DNA from: a virus
DNA length: 64,000 bases
Reading direction: 5' to 3' (one strand)
IMG/VR virus record: IMGVR_UViG_3300017963_000209
Span: 43,065 to 107,064 of that record
Both the position numbers and the translations under genes were made by a program. The notes under the pieces were generated by a model. That model was not told the origin of the DNA. It saw nothing but the letters and a program-made list of their open reading frames with translations, and did no database searches. Positions 1 through 10,500 of the stretch are shown here, in pieces. Within the stretch, counting starts at the first letter, position 1; every line of letters starts with the position of its first letter.

Positions 1-690
1 GAGTCCGTCAAGCGCTGTGCCGAGATCGAGAAAGGGCTGAAGGATAACGAGGTTGCCGATCAGAAGTACGACAAGGCCAAGCGGCGTCTCGACGAGCATC
101 GCGCAGCCGAGCTTCAGATCGAGCGTCTCGACGCCCTGTCGGAGTCGGCCCACAAGGAGATCCGCAGGATCACCAAGGAGGCCGATGCCCTGCGAGCCCA
201 ACTGGACCGTCGCAAGAAGGTCCGCCGGGCTTTGAAGGTCGTCGATGCCGCCAAGGACGCCTTTCACTGGTCGAAGCTCCCGCAGCTTGTGGCCCAGGGC
301 AACCTGGTCTTTCTGGAGGAGGGCATCAACGAGGTGCTCCACTGGTTCAACGACCCGTTCTGGGCCGAGGCCGGTGAGGATCTTGGCTTCCTGATCCACC
401 AGCCTGGTCATCCTCCGGGGCCAGCCGAAGCTCTCTCTGGCGGCCAGAAGGGCGTCTTCGCCGTGGCCATGCGGTGTGCGGTGGCCGACCTGTTTGGGGC
501 GGACATCGGCATGATGTTCCTCGACGAGCCCACCGCCAACATGGACGAGGCCAACGTCGACGCCTTCGGCGAGGTGTTGGGTCGTCTGGCAGCCGAGGTC
601 CGGGGCAAGCGGCAGCTTGCCATCGTCACGCATGCGCAACCGTTGCGCAGTGCCTTCGACCAGGTCATCGAGGTTTCCCGTGATGTCTGA
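1..690 (+). CDS. SbcC/Rad50-like ATPase, C-terminal part (5' end outside window)
   Basis: The reading frame is open from base 1, so the start lies upstream; 229 residues are visible. Residues 1-75 are charged and heptad-like, the descending arm of a coiled coil. The ABC signature LSGGQKG starts at L145, the Walker B strand is MMFLDEP (171-177) and the H-loop histidine is in IVTHAQ (H211). This order is typical of the C-terminal half of SbcC/Rad50/phage gp46-type ATPases, which work with an SbcD/Mre11 nuclease on DNA ends. No partner nuclease is next to it here; it may lie upstream. A generic SMC/RecN-like ATPase is the alternative. Confidence 0.85.
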   Translation, partial: ESVKRCAEIEKGLKDNEVADQKYDKAKRRLDEHRAAELQIERLDALSESAHKEIRRITKEADALRAQLDRRKKVRRALKVVDAAKDAFHWSKLPQLVAQGNLVFLEEGINEVLHWFNDPFWAEAGEDLGFLIHQPGHPPGPAEALSGGQKGVFAVAMRCAVADLFGADIGMMFLDEPTANMDEANVDAFGEVLGRLAAEVRGKRQLAIVTHAQPLRSAFDQVIEVSRDV

Positions 691-1612
691 GGTATTGAGG
701 CTGCATGTAGCGGGAAAGACCGTCTGGTGGGGGTCCTCGTCTCGTTTGGCGGAGGACAGCGGGGATACGCCCGCCCGGTTCGTTCGCCGGGAGGTCTTCC
801 TCAACGCCAAGGCAGTGCGGCTGCTCGGTTGTCACGGCAATGCGGATCTGATCGTGGAAGCCCACGAGCAGCGCGAGCGGGGCGTGCTCAGGCCAGGAGT
901 CCTACTTCTCCTGGGCAGCCCCGCCATTTGTTACCGAAGGGAGCGTCTCGACGACCCGCATTTCGTTCTGCAACGGCTGTGGCAGCCGGGTACGCTGGGT
1001 ACACAGGCTGGCTGCTGGCATCACCTGACGGTCGAGGACTACAGGCAGTATTTGCTGGCGTCCAGGCTTGCCTTCGTCGACGCGGAGGCGACGGATCTGG
1101 TGCGAGCGACATTCCGTTCCCACCCGGCCTATCCGGCCATCAGCTTCCTGCCTACTTGCTCCGTGGAGTCGGCTATCAAGCTGGTCTGTGAGATCCTGGA
1201 CCCTCGGTGGTATAATCATCCTGGGCGCCCTCACCGGGTGTCCCGATTGTTCAGTTACCTGGGTCTGGCTCCTTGCAGCATCGAATCCCTGTGGACCGGC
1301 CTGCCGTGCACCCGTTGTGCCGAGTGCAGCCGCATCCGGCGGGCCACGATGCTGGTGGACGCTTGGACAAACAGTTATCGTGGCGATTCGTGCCCGGAGG
1401 ATCGTTCCCACCCTGGGAACTTTTTGTGGAGGATCTTCGACCATGCCGGTGGTGGACCTAAAGGGTTGCTCAAAGCGACCGAGAAGTTCACCGTCTTCCT
1501 TCGCCTGGTATGGCTGCACGGGCTGGACGCAGGCGAGTTTGACCCGGTGGTGTTCTTCAAGCGGGTACCGGAGTACGAGGCTTATCAGCAACATGTGATG
1601 TGCCTGCCGTGA
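683..1612 (+). CDS. Hypothetical protein with a CxxCxxC cluster
   Basis: A 309-residue protein that I do not recognise. I chose ATG 683 because it overlaps the stop of the SbcC-like gene by 8 bases, the coupling style used throughout the window; the frame is open further upstream, but that part is a shadow of the SbcC gene. The only visible motif is a cysteine cluster at C209, C212 and C215 followed by basic residues, which could bind a metal. It is rich in Trp, Tyr and His and has no signal peptide or membrane segment. Position between a recombination ATPase and a helicase suggests DNA metabolism, which is inference only. Confidence 0.7.
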   Translation: MSEVLRLHVAGKTVWWGSSSRLAEDSGDTPARFVRREVFLNAKAVRLLGCHGNADLIVEAHEQRERGVLRPGVLLLLGSPAICYRRERLDDPHFVLQRLWQPGTLGTQAGCWHHLTVEDYRQYLLASRLAFVDAEATDLVRATFRSHPAYPAISFLPTCSVESAIKLVCEILDPRWYNHPGRPHRVSRLFSYLGLAPCSIESLWTGLPCTRCAECSRIRRATMLVDAWTNSYRGDSCPEDRSHPGNFLWRIFDHAGGGPKGLLKATEKFTVFLRLVWLHGLDAGEFDPVVFFKRVPEYEAYQQHVMCLP

Positions 1613-1643
1613 CGGAAGCGACGGGCTGAGTGGAACGGATGCC

Positions 1644-2282
1644 ATGCGTGAGTTGACGGTCAAGATCCGGTTTCTCCAACATTGTCTGGGAAACCAGAAG
1701 CTCCGGGACGGCTCGGGCCGGTTCAGGTTCAGTCGTTCGCCTTCTGGTCAGATCGTGTTCCTCTCTAGCTGGCATCGTGCCAACATGCGGTTGGCCGCTC
1801 AGCTTCTCGGCCGTCACCAGGACGAGGTCGACAAGATCCAGTGGGACATCCACATCGAAGGTAGTCTGCGTAAGGACAAGTGGCATGCCGTCTACTATCG
1901 TTCAGGCAACTCCAGGCGGCTGCGATACTCGTTGCACGAGGCTTTCTTCCCGGAGCAGACGATCCTCATCAACTGTGTCGTCCCCATGGCCATCAGTGAG
2001 CAGGACTTCTGGCAGCTCATGCAAAAGGCCGGCCAGTACAAGGGACTCTCGCCCTGGAAGCCTGGGGAGTTCGGCAAGTTCGAGGTAGTCAAGATACGCC
2101 CGCGCTATGCGCCGGCAGAGGAGGACGACTATGACACGCAGGAGCCGATAATCGAGCCGGAGCCGGCCGTCGAGGAGGTTCTCGATGAACTACAGTTCCA
2201 AGAGGCGGACCCCCTGGAACCATTGCGTCCGCCGATGACGCCGAGGCCGCGGTGGTCGCGGCGCAAAGAGCGGGCCCGGTAG
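1644..2282 (+). CDS. Hypothetical protein with acidic/proline-rich C-terminus
   Basis: A 212-residue protein. Residues 1-150 look like a compact alpha/beta domain. The last 60 residues are low-complexity, rich in Glu and Pro, and end in a short basic run (RRKERAR). No catalytic motif is visible. It lies 31 bases after the previous stop and just before the SF2 helicase, so it is probably in the same operon. A nucleic-acid-associated role would fit the position but nothing in the sequence proves it. Confidence 0.7.
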   Translation: MRELTVKIRFLQHCLGNQKLRDGSGRFRFSRSPSGQIVFLSSWHRANMRLAAQLLGRHQDEVDKIQWDIHIEGSLRKDKWHAVYYRSGNSRRLRYSLHEAFFPEQTILINCVVPMAISEQDFWQLMQKAGQYKGLSPWKPGEFGKFEVVKIRPRYAPAEEDDYDTQEPIIEPEPAVEEVLDELQFQEADPLEPLRPPMTPRPRWSRRKERAR

Positions 2283-2422
2283 GCGGAGGTGCCAGCTTCG
2301 TCTACCGGGCCCTTGAGCAGTGGGCTGTTTCCGTGGTGTGCATGGTGACGGAAGACGCCATCTACCTACAATATACGGTGGGTCCGCTGCCTTGTAAACC
2401 CAACATGTGGGAGGGGCGCGGT

Positions 2423-3952
2423 ATGCCTAGACCCAAGATCACCCTGCTGAAAAGTGGGAATCGTCTCGTCGTAGACCCAACTACGCCAAGGGTTTATGAC
2501 ACCCTGGCGCCGCTTTTGACCTTCCAGGAGAAGGAGCTTCTGGTCGGTTGGGAGCGAAAAAGAGCGCTAGAAAATGATGAGCCCGTCATTCGTTTCACCG
2601 ATTGGGAGTGTTTCGGGCAGGACCATCGCGATCGCTTGGCTTGTGGCTTTGGCTTCTGGAAACGCATCCGTGATGCTCTGGTCAAGCGCGGCTACCGCGT
2701 GGTGATGCGGGATCTCCAACCGCCGCCCGATCCTTCCATCTTCGAGCCACAATGGGACCGGCTGAGGATGTTCGACATTGAGCTGCGAGAGGATCAGCCC
2801 GAGTTCCTCCGTAAGCTCCTCGCCAACCGTTGCGGTTGTTTCGATTGCGCCACGGGGTTCGGCAAGAGCTACATGATCGGCCTGGTCGGCCTGCTGCTGC
2901 CCAAGGCACGCATCGACATCGTGTCCAAGGCCGTGGCCGTAATCCGCGACCGGATCTACCCCGAGCTGGCCACCATGCTGCCCGACGTGGGCATCGTGGG
3001 CGGCGGCAAGAAGCTCAAGGACCGGCGGGTGATGTGCTACTCGATCGACAGCAGCCACCACTCGCCGCACGACGCGGACATCCTCTTCGGCGATGAAGCC
3101 CACCAACTCGCCTCGGACGACGCCGCCTATCGCCTGGGGAAGTGGACCAGGTCACGCAACTATGGCCTGTCGGCCACCCTCAACAAGCGGCTGGACAACA
3201 AGGACCTTCGTGTGGAGGGGATCTTCGGGCCGATCCTGATGAAGGTCAGCTACCAACAGGCCCAGGCAGCACGCTCCGTGGTTCCCATCGAGGTCCACTG
3301 GCGGCCTGTGGTGATGGACTACGACATCTGTGAGGGCGAAGAGGACTTTACCAAGCGAAAGCGTCGAGCCATCTGGACCAACGACTTCCGCAACGACCTC
3401 ATCGCCGAGGATGCCAATCTCTACGACGACGACGTGCAGACGCTCATCTGCGTGGAGACCATCGAGCACGCCGTCCACCTGAAGAAGCGGCTGCCCAAGT
3501 TCACCCTCGTTTACATGGAGGACGGCCTGGCGGCCCAGAAACGCCACAAGTTCATCCGGGCCGGGTACCTGCCTCCCCGCGAGCCGCTGATGACCCTGGA
3601 TCGGAAGATCGCCCTCACCAAGGCGTTCGAGGCGGGAGAGCTGAAGAAGGCCATCGTGACCACGATATGGAACGTGGGGGTGGACTTCAAACATCTTCAG
3701 GTCCTTATCCGGGGCGACGGCGGCGGTTCCCCGGTCAACGACACCCAGATCCCAGGTCGCGTTTCGCGAATTGGGCCCGACAAGGATGTAGGGATCGTGC
3801 ACGACTACATGGATCAGTTCAACACCGGCTTCCGACGCAAGGCACGGAGCCGCGAGAAATCCTACGCGGAGCACGGTTGGACACAACATTTCCCCACCAA
3901 GGCCAGGAAGGGCACGGTGGAGAAGCAGCTTGGTTTCGAGTTTGCAGACTAA
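2423..3952 (+). CDS. SF2 DNA helicase, DEAH-box type
   Basis: A 509-residue superfamily 2 helicase/translocase. Motif I is ATGFGKS (143-149), motif II DEAH (224-227), motif III SAT (250-252), and motif VI is in QIPGRVSRIG with R446 and R449 as arginine-finger candidates. The layout resembles phage UvsW-like and restriction-type helicases, which remodel branched DNA or start recombination-dependent replication. The start is ATG 2423, 8 bases after a GGGAGGGG ribosome site. The frame is open back to 2252, but that region overlaps the previous gene. The downstream gene begins on the last base of its stop codon (TAATG). Confidence 0.9.
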   Translation: MPRPKITLLKSGNRLVVDPTTPRVYDTLAPLLTFQEKELLVGWERKRALENDEPVIRFTDWECFGQDHRDRLACGFGFWKRIRDALVKRGYRVVMRDLQPPPDPSIFEPQWDRLRMFDIELREDQPEFLRKLLANRCGCFDCATGFGKSYMIGLVGLLLPKARIDIVSKAVAVIRDRIYPELATMLPDVGIVGGGKKLKDRRVMCYSIDSSHHSPHDADILFGDEAHQLASDDAAYRLGKWTRSRNYGLSATLNKRLDNKDLRVEGIFGPILMKVSYQQAQAARSVVPIEVHWRPVVMDYDICEGEEDFTKRKRRAIWTNDFRNDLIAEDANLYDDDVQTLICVETIEHAVHLKKRLPKFTLVYMEDGLAAQKRHKFIRAGYLPPREPLMTLDRKIALTKAFEAGELKKAIVTTIWNVGVDFKHLQVLIRGDGGGSPVNDTQIPGRVSRIGPDKDVGIVHDYMDQFNTGFRRKARSREKSYAEHGWTQHFPTKARKGTVEKQLGFEFAD

Positions 3953-4716
3953 TGAAGAAGAGACCCGGTGACGAGAATCGACCGTCGCGGCAATCGAGGC
4001 GCAAGCCCCGGCCGCGAGAATCCCCGATCGTCGGCGAGGCGAGGCGGCTCAAGAGTGCCTACATTCTGGAGCGGCAGTTCTTCGACTCACAGCGTTCGGG
4101 CAAACAAGAAGCCTACAAGCCCGGCAGACGGCTTGATGGTGGTAAGCTCCTGTCCCGTGGGGCCCATGTTCACGACATGCTTGACGAGGCCGTAGAAGAC
4201 ACGGAGCTGGACAACGTCTGGCAGAAAATCGCGAAGGGGCTGTGGGCTAAGGAGATCGACCCGGTGGATTATGTCCAGAGGGTCTTCTTCATGCTCGTCG
4301 GCAAGGAGACGAATCCGCCGACTCCGGCCCAACTCCTCTCCGATCGTTATATGGAGCTGTACCGGCTATCCCGCCGCCGGCTCCGTCAGGACCTGACGGC
4401 TTCGCTGCGATGTCAGCAGACGACGGCGCGGACGGAACTTACCCATCTTCAGCAGTTCGGCGGGGAGACCATGCTCTCGGCTTTCAGCCTCGTGCTGGAC
4501 GACGAAGCCTTGGAATTGACTCCCCTGTTCCGCTACTGCCTGGCCAGGAGCCTCAGGCGGAAGGACTTTTCGGCGAGGGCCAAGAAGGAGTTTCTGGACG
4601 CTGCGGCCCTTCAATACGTGCGGGCCAGGGAGGAATACGACGTGGTCTGGGGAAATTTCATCCCTTTGGACTTCAAAAGGTTGGCCCAGAAAGCGTATGA
4701 TGATCTGATCGTATGA
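3952..4716 (+). CDS. Hypothetical protein in replication operon
   Basis: A 254-residue protein of unknown function. ATG 3952 shares its A with the helicase TAA stop, so translation is probably coupled. The first 35 residues are strongly basic (Arg/Lys/Pro) and likely disordered; the rest is predicted mainly helical with many charged residues and no cysteine pairs or nucleotide-binding motif. Its place between an SF2 helicase and a DnaB-like helicase would suit a helicase loader or DNA-binding accessory protein, but no loader motif (Walker A/B) is present, so this is only contextual. Confidence 0.7.
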   Translation: MKKRPGDENRPSRQSRRKPRPRESPIVGEARRLKSAYILERQFFDSQRSGKQEAYKPGRRLDGGKLLSRGAHVHDMLDEAVEDTELDNVWQKIAKGLWAKEIDPVDYVQRVFFMLVGKETNPPTPAQLLSDRYMELYRLSRRRLRQDLTASLRCQQTTARTELTHLQQFGGETMLSAFSLVLDDEALELTPLFRYCLARSLRRKDFSARAKKEFLDAAALQYVRAREEYDVVWGNFIPLDFKRLAQKAYDDLIV

Positions 4717-4740
4717 CGTCGTGGTCGCCAACCGCGACGT
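4716..4740 (+). other. Stem-loop between two replication genes
   Basis: Ten-base arms ACGTCGTGGT and ACCGCGACGT (one U-G wobble) enclose loop CGCCA directly at the stop of the upstream gene. There is no T-run behind it, so it may be an mRNA processing, stability or pausing element rather than an intrinsic terminator. The remaining gap to the next gene carries only the ribosome binding site. Confidence 0.4.
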
Positions 4741-4777
4741 GTGGTGTGCAGCAAAACCGTGACAAGAGGAAGAAGCC

Positions 4778-6469
4778 ATGGCCACTCCTGGCAAGAAAAC
4801 CCATTCTGTCTCCGCCGCGTCCAAGAAACGGAGCATCGTTTCGGCGAGAGACAAGGAAGTTCTGATGGTGCTCCTGCTCCGCCGCCCCGAGGTCTTCGAG
4901 GAGGCGAAGGACACGCTGAAGACGGAGCACTTCTCTGCCGCCGACGCCCATTATGCTCTGGCGTGGCGGGTCGTCTTGCAGTTCTACGAGGAGTACGACC
5001 AGCTCCCGTCCCGCGAGTTGATGTTTGCGGAGATCGACTCCGCTCTCGAAGACAATCCCGATCTCCTCACCGACGAGGAGGTGGAAAGCCTCAACGCCGT
5101 TGTCGATCTCGCGTTCGACGACGAGTATTGGGCCGAGGATGACAAGCTGAAGACCACCTGGGGGTTGAAGACTCTCCGGCGGTTTCTTCAGGAGCGTCTG
5201 GCCCATGCGATTCGCGAGGAGGTCAAGTCCGCCGGCCAGGTCGTCGTCGAGCTGGGGACCTACCTGGAGGAGACTCGCGAGCGGAGCGACGTGATCGACG
5301 CGATCGGCACGACGAGCCAGGCCACCGTCTTTCCTGACGGCTGGGACGCCGGCGGGGGCGTGCAGAAGCGTCCCACCGGACTGCCGTTCCTCGACCACTT
5401 CCTCAACGGCGGGGACGTGGACGGCGAGGTCTATGGTTTGATGGGTCCTTACGGGGCCTGCAAGACCACCATCGCCGTCAACTACGCCGTCAGCAAAGCG
5501 AAGCAGGCGGCCGAGCGGAAGCAGTCCCCGGACTGGGACGGCAGCCACGGTTTCAGCGTCCTCGTGACCTACGAAGCTCGGATGCAGGAGGTCCGTAATC
5601 GCGTCCTGATGTTCGACGCCAAGATCCCCCGCAAGTCCCTGGAGGATATGGGTCCCGGCGGGTTGGCCACGCTGTCCGACAGCGACCATCTCAAGCCGTA
5701 CGAGAAGCGGCGCTACAAGAAGGCCATCAAGGCCGGGCGCAAAGTACGGGGCGAGCAGGAGCGGGCCAAGACGACCATGGCCATGATCAACGAGCACTTG
5801 ATTGTGCTCGACATGACGGGCCACGGTGAGGGAAACCGCGGCGTCGGCTCCGGCTACGTCGAGGAGATCGCCCGCCGGATCAAGTGGGAGCTGCGGAAGC
5901 GGAAGGTGGACAACGCCACCATCGACGCGGTGGTGATCGACTACGCCGGCGTGATGGCCAAGCGGCATCTCGTCACGAGCGACAAGGACGAGAACCACCT
6001 TCGTCACCTTATCGGTGGCGCTCCGTTGCGTGCCAAGACGCTCATCGCCGACTACTACGATTGCCCGGTGTGGATCATGCACCAGCTCGACAAGAAGGGC
6101 AACGAGAAGACGGCCGGCGCCGACATGCACTACACCCTGGCCGCGGAGGCCAAGAACTTCGCGGAGAACCTCGATTTCTGCTTCGTCGTCGGAGCGCTGA
6201 CCCCGGGCGGGATTTGCGTGATCCACTCGACCAAGCATCGTCGGACCCGCGCCATGAAACAGCAGGTGCTCCGGCTGTACGGTGAGATCCACCGGATCGT
6301 AGTGGCCGACGACATGGTTCTCAAGAATCAGAAGATCGTGGCCAAGTCGGTCTTGCAGAGCACGGCCGAAGAGTCGACCCCGGTGACCACCAGTCACAAG
6401 TCGTCGACCGAGAAGAAGAAGCCTAAGAGCACTGGACACAGTGAGGCTTGGACGGCCCCCAAAGAATGA
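4778..6469 (+). CDS. DnaB-like replicative helicase (RecA fold)
   Basis: A 563-residue protein. Residues 1-180 are helical, as in DnaB N-terminal domains. The RecA-fold core starts near 200 with P-loop GPYGACKTT (223-231), has Walker B AVVIDYAG with D388, and an H3-like strand ending in Gln at WIMHQ (Q436). The tail from about 530 is Ser/Thr/Lys-rich. The P-loop has Cys228 where nearly all RecA-fold ATPases have Gly. The gene is directly followed by a DnaG-like primase in ATGA overlap, the classic helicase-primase pairing. ATG 4778 has AAGAGGAAGAAG upstream. A KaiC/RadA-like ATPase is the alternative, less likely given the neighbour. Confidence 0.82.
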   Translation: MATPGKKTHSVSAASKKRSIVSARDKEVLMVLLLRRPEVFEEAKDTLKTEHFSAADAHYALAWRVVLQFYEEYDQLPSRELMFAEIDSALEDNPDLLTDEEVESLNAVVDLAFDDEYWAEDDKLKTTWGLKTLRRFLQERLAHAIREEVKSAGQVVVELGTYLEETRERSDVIDAIGTTSQATVFPDGWDAGGGVQKRPTGLPFLDHFLNGGDVDGEVYGLMGPYGACKTTIAVNYAVSKAKQAAERKQSPDWDGSHGFSVLVTYEARMQEVRNRVLMFDAKIPRKSLEDMGPGGLATLSDSDHLKPYEKRRYKKAIKAGRKVRGEQERAKTTMAMINEHLIVLDMTGHGEGNRGVGSGYVEEIARRIKWELRKRKVDNATIDAVVIDYAGVMAKRHLVTSDKDENHLRHLIGGAPLRAKTLIADYYDCPVWIMHQLDKKGNEKTAGADMHYTLAAEAKNFAENLDFCFVVGALTPGGICVIHSTKHRRTRAMKQQVLRLYGEIHRIVVADDMVLKNQKIVAKSVLQSTAEESTPVTTSHKSSTEKKKPKSTGHSEAWTAPKE

Positions 6470-7527
6470 AACCACTCAACCCTGCGCTTTACAACATGCT
6501 CCGCCGCCGGTTCGGGACGGTGAAGGTCGGCAACCAGAACGAGAAACAAGTCTCGCGATACTGCCATGACCTGCATGGCAACGAGATGAAGGACCTCGTC
6601 CATCCGGGCGAATACTATATCGTCTGCTGCCCATTCTGTTCCGACACCAGGTTCCGTCTCTACATCAACCACATGTGGGGCAAGCGGGACGAGCGGGGCT
6701 ACCGCAATCTCTGGATGGCGATCTGCTTTAACGAGACGATGTGTCTCGGGACGGCGGATCGTCGCCTGGAGTTGTACGAGGAGGTTGCCGAGGTAGGAAC
6801 CAGTGGAGGTCTGGATCACGCTCGCATCCACGAAGGCAAGGAGGTCAACCTGGACGAGGTATATGCCGAGTGGCCAGGTCCCGTGACTCGTGTGGACCAT
6901 TTGAAGCAGAGTCACAAGGCCTACCAGTACCTTGTCTCCCGGGATTTCGATCCTCGGCGGATCGGGCCCTTCTACAATGTCCACTACTGCCACGACTCGT
7001 TTCGTTGGCTGGCTCGTCAGCGGCTGATCATTCCCGTCTATTCCAAGAAGCGGATGATCGGCTGGCAGGCGCGTGCTCCCCGGGACGATGTTCGCTGGGA
7101 CAAGGATGGTGCGCCTCCGAAGTATTACACCATGCCGGGAACTCCCCGGCGGATGGTGGTCTACAACATCGCCAACGCCCGTCGCTACCACACGGGGGTC
7201 GGCGTGGAAGGTCCAACCGATGTCTGGTCGTTCGGCCCCATGTCCTGCTGCACTCTGGGTGCGGGCATGACCCACTTCCAGAAGCAGAAGATCACCTCGG
7301 TCTTCAAGGATCGGTCGTTCGTCCTCCTGTGGGACCCCGAAGAGTATGAGAAGGAGAAGACCCAGAAGCTGATTCGTGAGTTGGAAGACGCCTTTGCCGA
7401 GGGCTTCGCCGCGGTCAAACTGCCGAAAGGCCGCGACCCCGGTAGCCTCGATCGTTGGTTCATGCGGGACTACGTCGAGCAGGAAGCCAAGAAGCAAGGC
7501 GTTCGCGTCTCCTGGGAATTGGTATGA
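6466..7527 (+). CDS. DnaG-like DNA primase
   Basis: A 353-residue primase candidate that would make RNA primers for lagging-strand synthesis. The N-terminus holds a likely zinc-binding site (C55-x2-C58, then C87 and C93). The catalytic TOPRIM domain shows glutamate E248 in VEGPTDVW and the acidic strand LLWDPEE with D290 and E292. It is shorter than bacterial DnaG (about 600 residues) and lacks an obvious helicase-binding domain, as in many phage primases. ATG 6466 overlaps the stop of the DnaB-like gene (ATGA), and its own stop overlaps the start of the polymerase. Confidence 0.85.
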   Translation: MKPLNPALYNMLRRRFGTVKVGNQNEKQVSRYCHDLHGNEMKDLVHPGEYYIVCCPFCSDTRFRLYINHMWGKRDERGYRNLWMAICFNETMCLGTADRRLELYEEVAEVGTSGGLDHARIHEGKEVNLDEVYAEWPGPVTRVDHLKQSHKAYQYLVSRDFDPRRIGPFYNVHYCHDSFRWLARQRLIIPVYSKKRMIGWQARAPRDDVRWDKDGAPPKYYTMPGTPRRMVVYNIANARRYHTGVGVEGPTDVWSFGPMSCCTLGAGMTHFQKQKITSVFKDRSFVLLWDPEEYEKEKTQKLIRELEDAFAEGFAAVKLPKGRDPGSLDRWFMRDYVEQEAKKQGVRVSWELV

Positions 7528-10500
7528 AAACTACACGACGCATCGGCAAGCTCCGCAAGCGAGACGGCAAGGGCGTGTCCCGCCGGGAAGCCCGCGAGGT
7601 GATTGCCAAAGGCGAATGGTTACGAGAGGTGCGGCATCGTGGGATGTATCCGTTGGATGCTCCAGGGATGCCGCTTCCGGGCCCGAACTTCGTCCGTCAT
7701 GCCCAGTCGTTGGGTGACGAGGAGACGAAGGAAGAGAAGATCAAGGTCGACGACCCCACGAAGAAGTCGGGGAAGCGGACCGAAACTCGTTACGCGATCG
7801 GCGGGGTGCTGGAACGGCTCTACCTGAAGGCTCTCCGCAAGCCGGGATTCTCCATCCCCATCGAGCTGCGAGGCGGACGGACGAAGGATGTGACCTTCGT
7901 TCCTGGCCACATTTGGGGTCAGCACATCCAGCAGTACAAGGACAGCATGCTGTCCCCGGACATCGACGCCACCGGCACGGATGGGCCCCACAAGGCCGAC
8001 GTCATGGTCGTGGGCAAGATGCCGGGACGCGAGGAGGAGGATCAGCTACGGAATTTCATCGGCCCTTCGGGCGAGGTTCTGATTCGCCTGCTGAGTCTGT
8101 TGCGGGTGAAGGGTTCGCCGCGCTGGTACACCACCAACCTGTTGAAGTACCGGCCGCCGGACGGCACCACCAACGTGCGAGCTGCCTGGCTGAAGGACTG
8201 CATGCCCCTGCTTCATCAGGAGCTGCGGATTGTCCGGCCCAAGTACATCCTGTGCCTGGGTGCCGACGCCTCGAAGGCCCTCCTGGGGTCCCGCTTCGGC
8301 GTCGGCTACATGGACGGCCGGGTGATGGAGCTGAAGTACAACGTGGGCATCAAGCCGGGTGACGAGGAAACCCACACCGCCTTGGTGATGACCGTCATTC
8401 ATCCGGCCCAGGTCGCCCGCGAGCAGTCTTTGGAGCGGCAGCTCGAACGCGGCCTGTCCAGGTTCAACCTTCTTCAGCAGGGCATCCGCTTCGACAAGGA
8501 GGAGAAGGGCGTCCTTCACGACGTCATCACCGACCTGGACGAACTGGAGCAGTACCTTGCCGAGATTGAGGGAGATCCGAAGAAGAAGGACAGCGTGATC
8601 GCCATGGACGCCGAATGGCACGGCGAGCATGCGGTGAATAAGAACGCTTATCTCCGCACGATCCAGTTGTCCTGGAGGCCCAAGCACTGCATCTGTGTTA
8701 AGCTGCGCAGTCAGGGCGGTAAGCTGGCGTTCTTCGACTCGGACGGGGAGCCGGCCCTCGACCAGGCGATCGACAGGCTGCGCGAGTTCATCAAAGGCAA
8801 GCGCGGCAAGTTTCGCAAGAAGCGAGTCGTCGGCCACTTCTTCAATGCTGACCTCGAACATCTCGTCGAGGCTGGCTTGGACATCGAGGACGAGTTCCAG
8901 GTCCCCCTGTACGACCTGGACCTTCGCAAGTGTGACTCGCGACGGAAGAAGCTCTATAAGAAGCTCGGTTTCAAGCGGACGGTTCCTGCCTGGGTGCGGA
9001 CTCGTTACGAGGGCGGCGCGGATACCGGCTTGATGGCTCATGCCGTCGAGGAGTCGGCTCGTTACGCTTTGGAGGCGTTGCTGATGCGGTACACGACCGT
9101 GCCCCGGTACGACGTGTGGCTGCATGACTGGCGGGAGGCCTACTGCAAGGAGCACGGCCTGAAGGCCGGCGCCTTGGAGGGTTACGGGGAGTGTCCCGAC
9201 TACATTCTCTGCCCGACGCCCGAGGAGCGGGCCAAGCATGGCACGCTGAACTATGCCTGCTACGACGCGGACGGAACCTTGCGGCTCTACTACGAGCTGA
9301 ACAAGCTCCTGGACTACGACCATGACGGCAACTGTTGTCGCGAGGCGTTCTGGGAGTCCCAGATTGCGGCCCCCGCCGTGCTGGAGATTCACCGCAACGG
9401 TATCCCCGTGGATCGACCGCGGATCGACGCCCTGACCAAGTCGTTCATGGCCGCCAGGGCCTCGCAGGAGCGGCGGGTGAAGCGTTGGGCCCAGTGGCCC
9501 GAGTTCAACATCCGCAGCGTCCAGCATGTCAAGGAGTTCCTCTTCGGCGAGGATCTCAACGGCAAGGTAACGCCGGACGGCTCCACGATCCGCATCCGTC
9601 CCGCTAAAGGGGAGACGTGCGGATTCTGCGACGGCACAGGCAAGAAGGACGGTAAATCCAAGTCCAAGTACGGCTGCAAGGCGTGCAGGGGTACCGGCAA
9701 GTCTCCCGGAGGGCGCTCGCTCTACCTGGAGCCGCTAATCACCACCAGCAAGCCGCCCAAGTTGTGGTCGGATGTGGTGTCCTGGGGCAAGGAGGATCAG
9801 TTCAGCCCCTCGACCAACAAGATGGTGCTGTCGGTTCTCGCCCAGGAGAACGAGGAGTTCGACAAGCAGGTCAACTGGATTCGAGACTACCGTTTTCTCG
9901 ACCAGGTGCTCAAGACGGTGCTTCGGCCGCCGGCCACCGACGACGAGGGCAACTGGCTCTACGAGTCCGATTCCGAAGGCGGCGGCACGGAGAACCTGAT
10001 CTACGAGGCGGGGCTGGCTTCCCAGGTCTGTGACGACGGGCGTGTCCGCACGCACATGTATCAGACCAAGGAGACCGGCCGGTGGAGTTCAGCGAGGCCC
10101 AACCTCCAGAACTTCGCCAAGCAGCGGGACCCGGACTACGAGCGGCTCTTGGGCGACGAGTACAAGCACAAGCTCCGCTCGATCCTCATGGCCAGCCCGG
10201 GGCACGTGCTCCTGGAGGCCGACTACGTGGGAGCCGAGCTGTATGGCATGGCGATCATGTCGGGCGATCGTCTGATGATCGAGCATGCCACCCGGAACCA
10301 GCTTCCCGAGGAAGATCCGTTGTTCTACGACATCCACTCCAACGTGGCTGTCATGGCCTTCAACTTGAAATGCGAGCCGACCAAAACGGGGCTGGCAAGC
10401 ATCAAGAAGAAGCACCTGCGGATCGTCGCCAAGAGCGTGATCTTCGGCATCGCGTACGGACGCGGCGCCAAGGCCATCGCGCTGGCTGCTAAGGAGCAGG

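Noticed and set aside
1209-1216. TATAAT-like promoter
   Set aside because: It is inside a coding region without a matching -35, so is probably chance.
4673-6475. 600-codon open frame on the minus strand
   Set aside because: It lies opposite the DnaB-like gene, whose motifs are clear on the + strand. Long antisense frames are expected in GC-rich DNA.
8046-9527. 493-codon minus-strand open frame
   Set aside because: Opposite the polymerase gene with intact catalytic motifs on the + strand.
9610-9700. DnaJ chaperone fusion
   Set aside because: Only the zinc-finger pattern is present; no J-domain or HPD motif.
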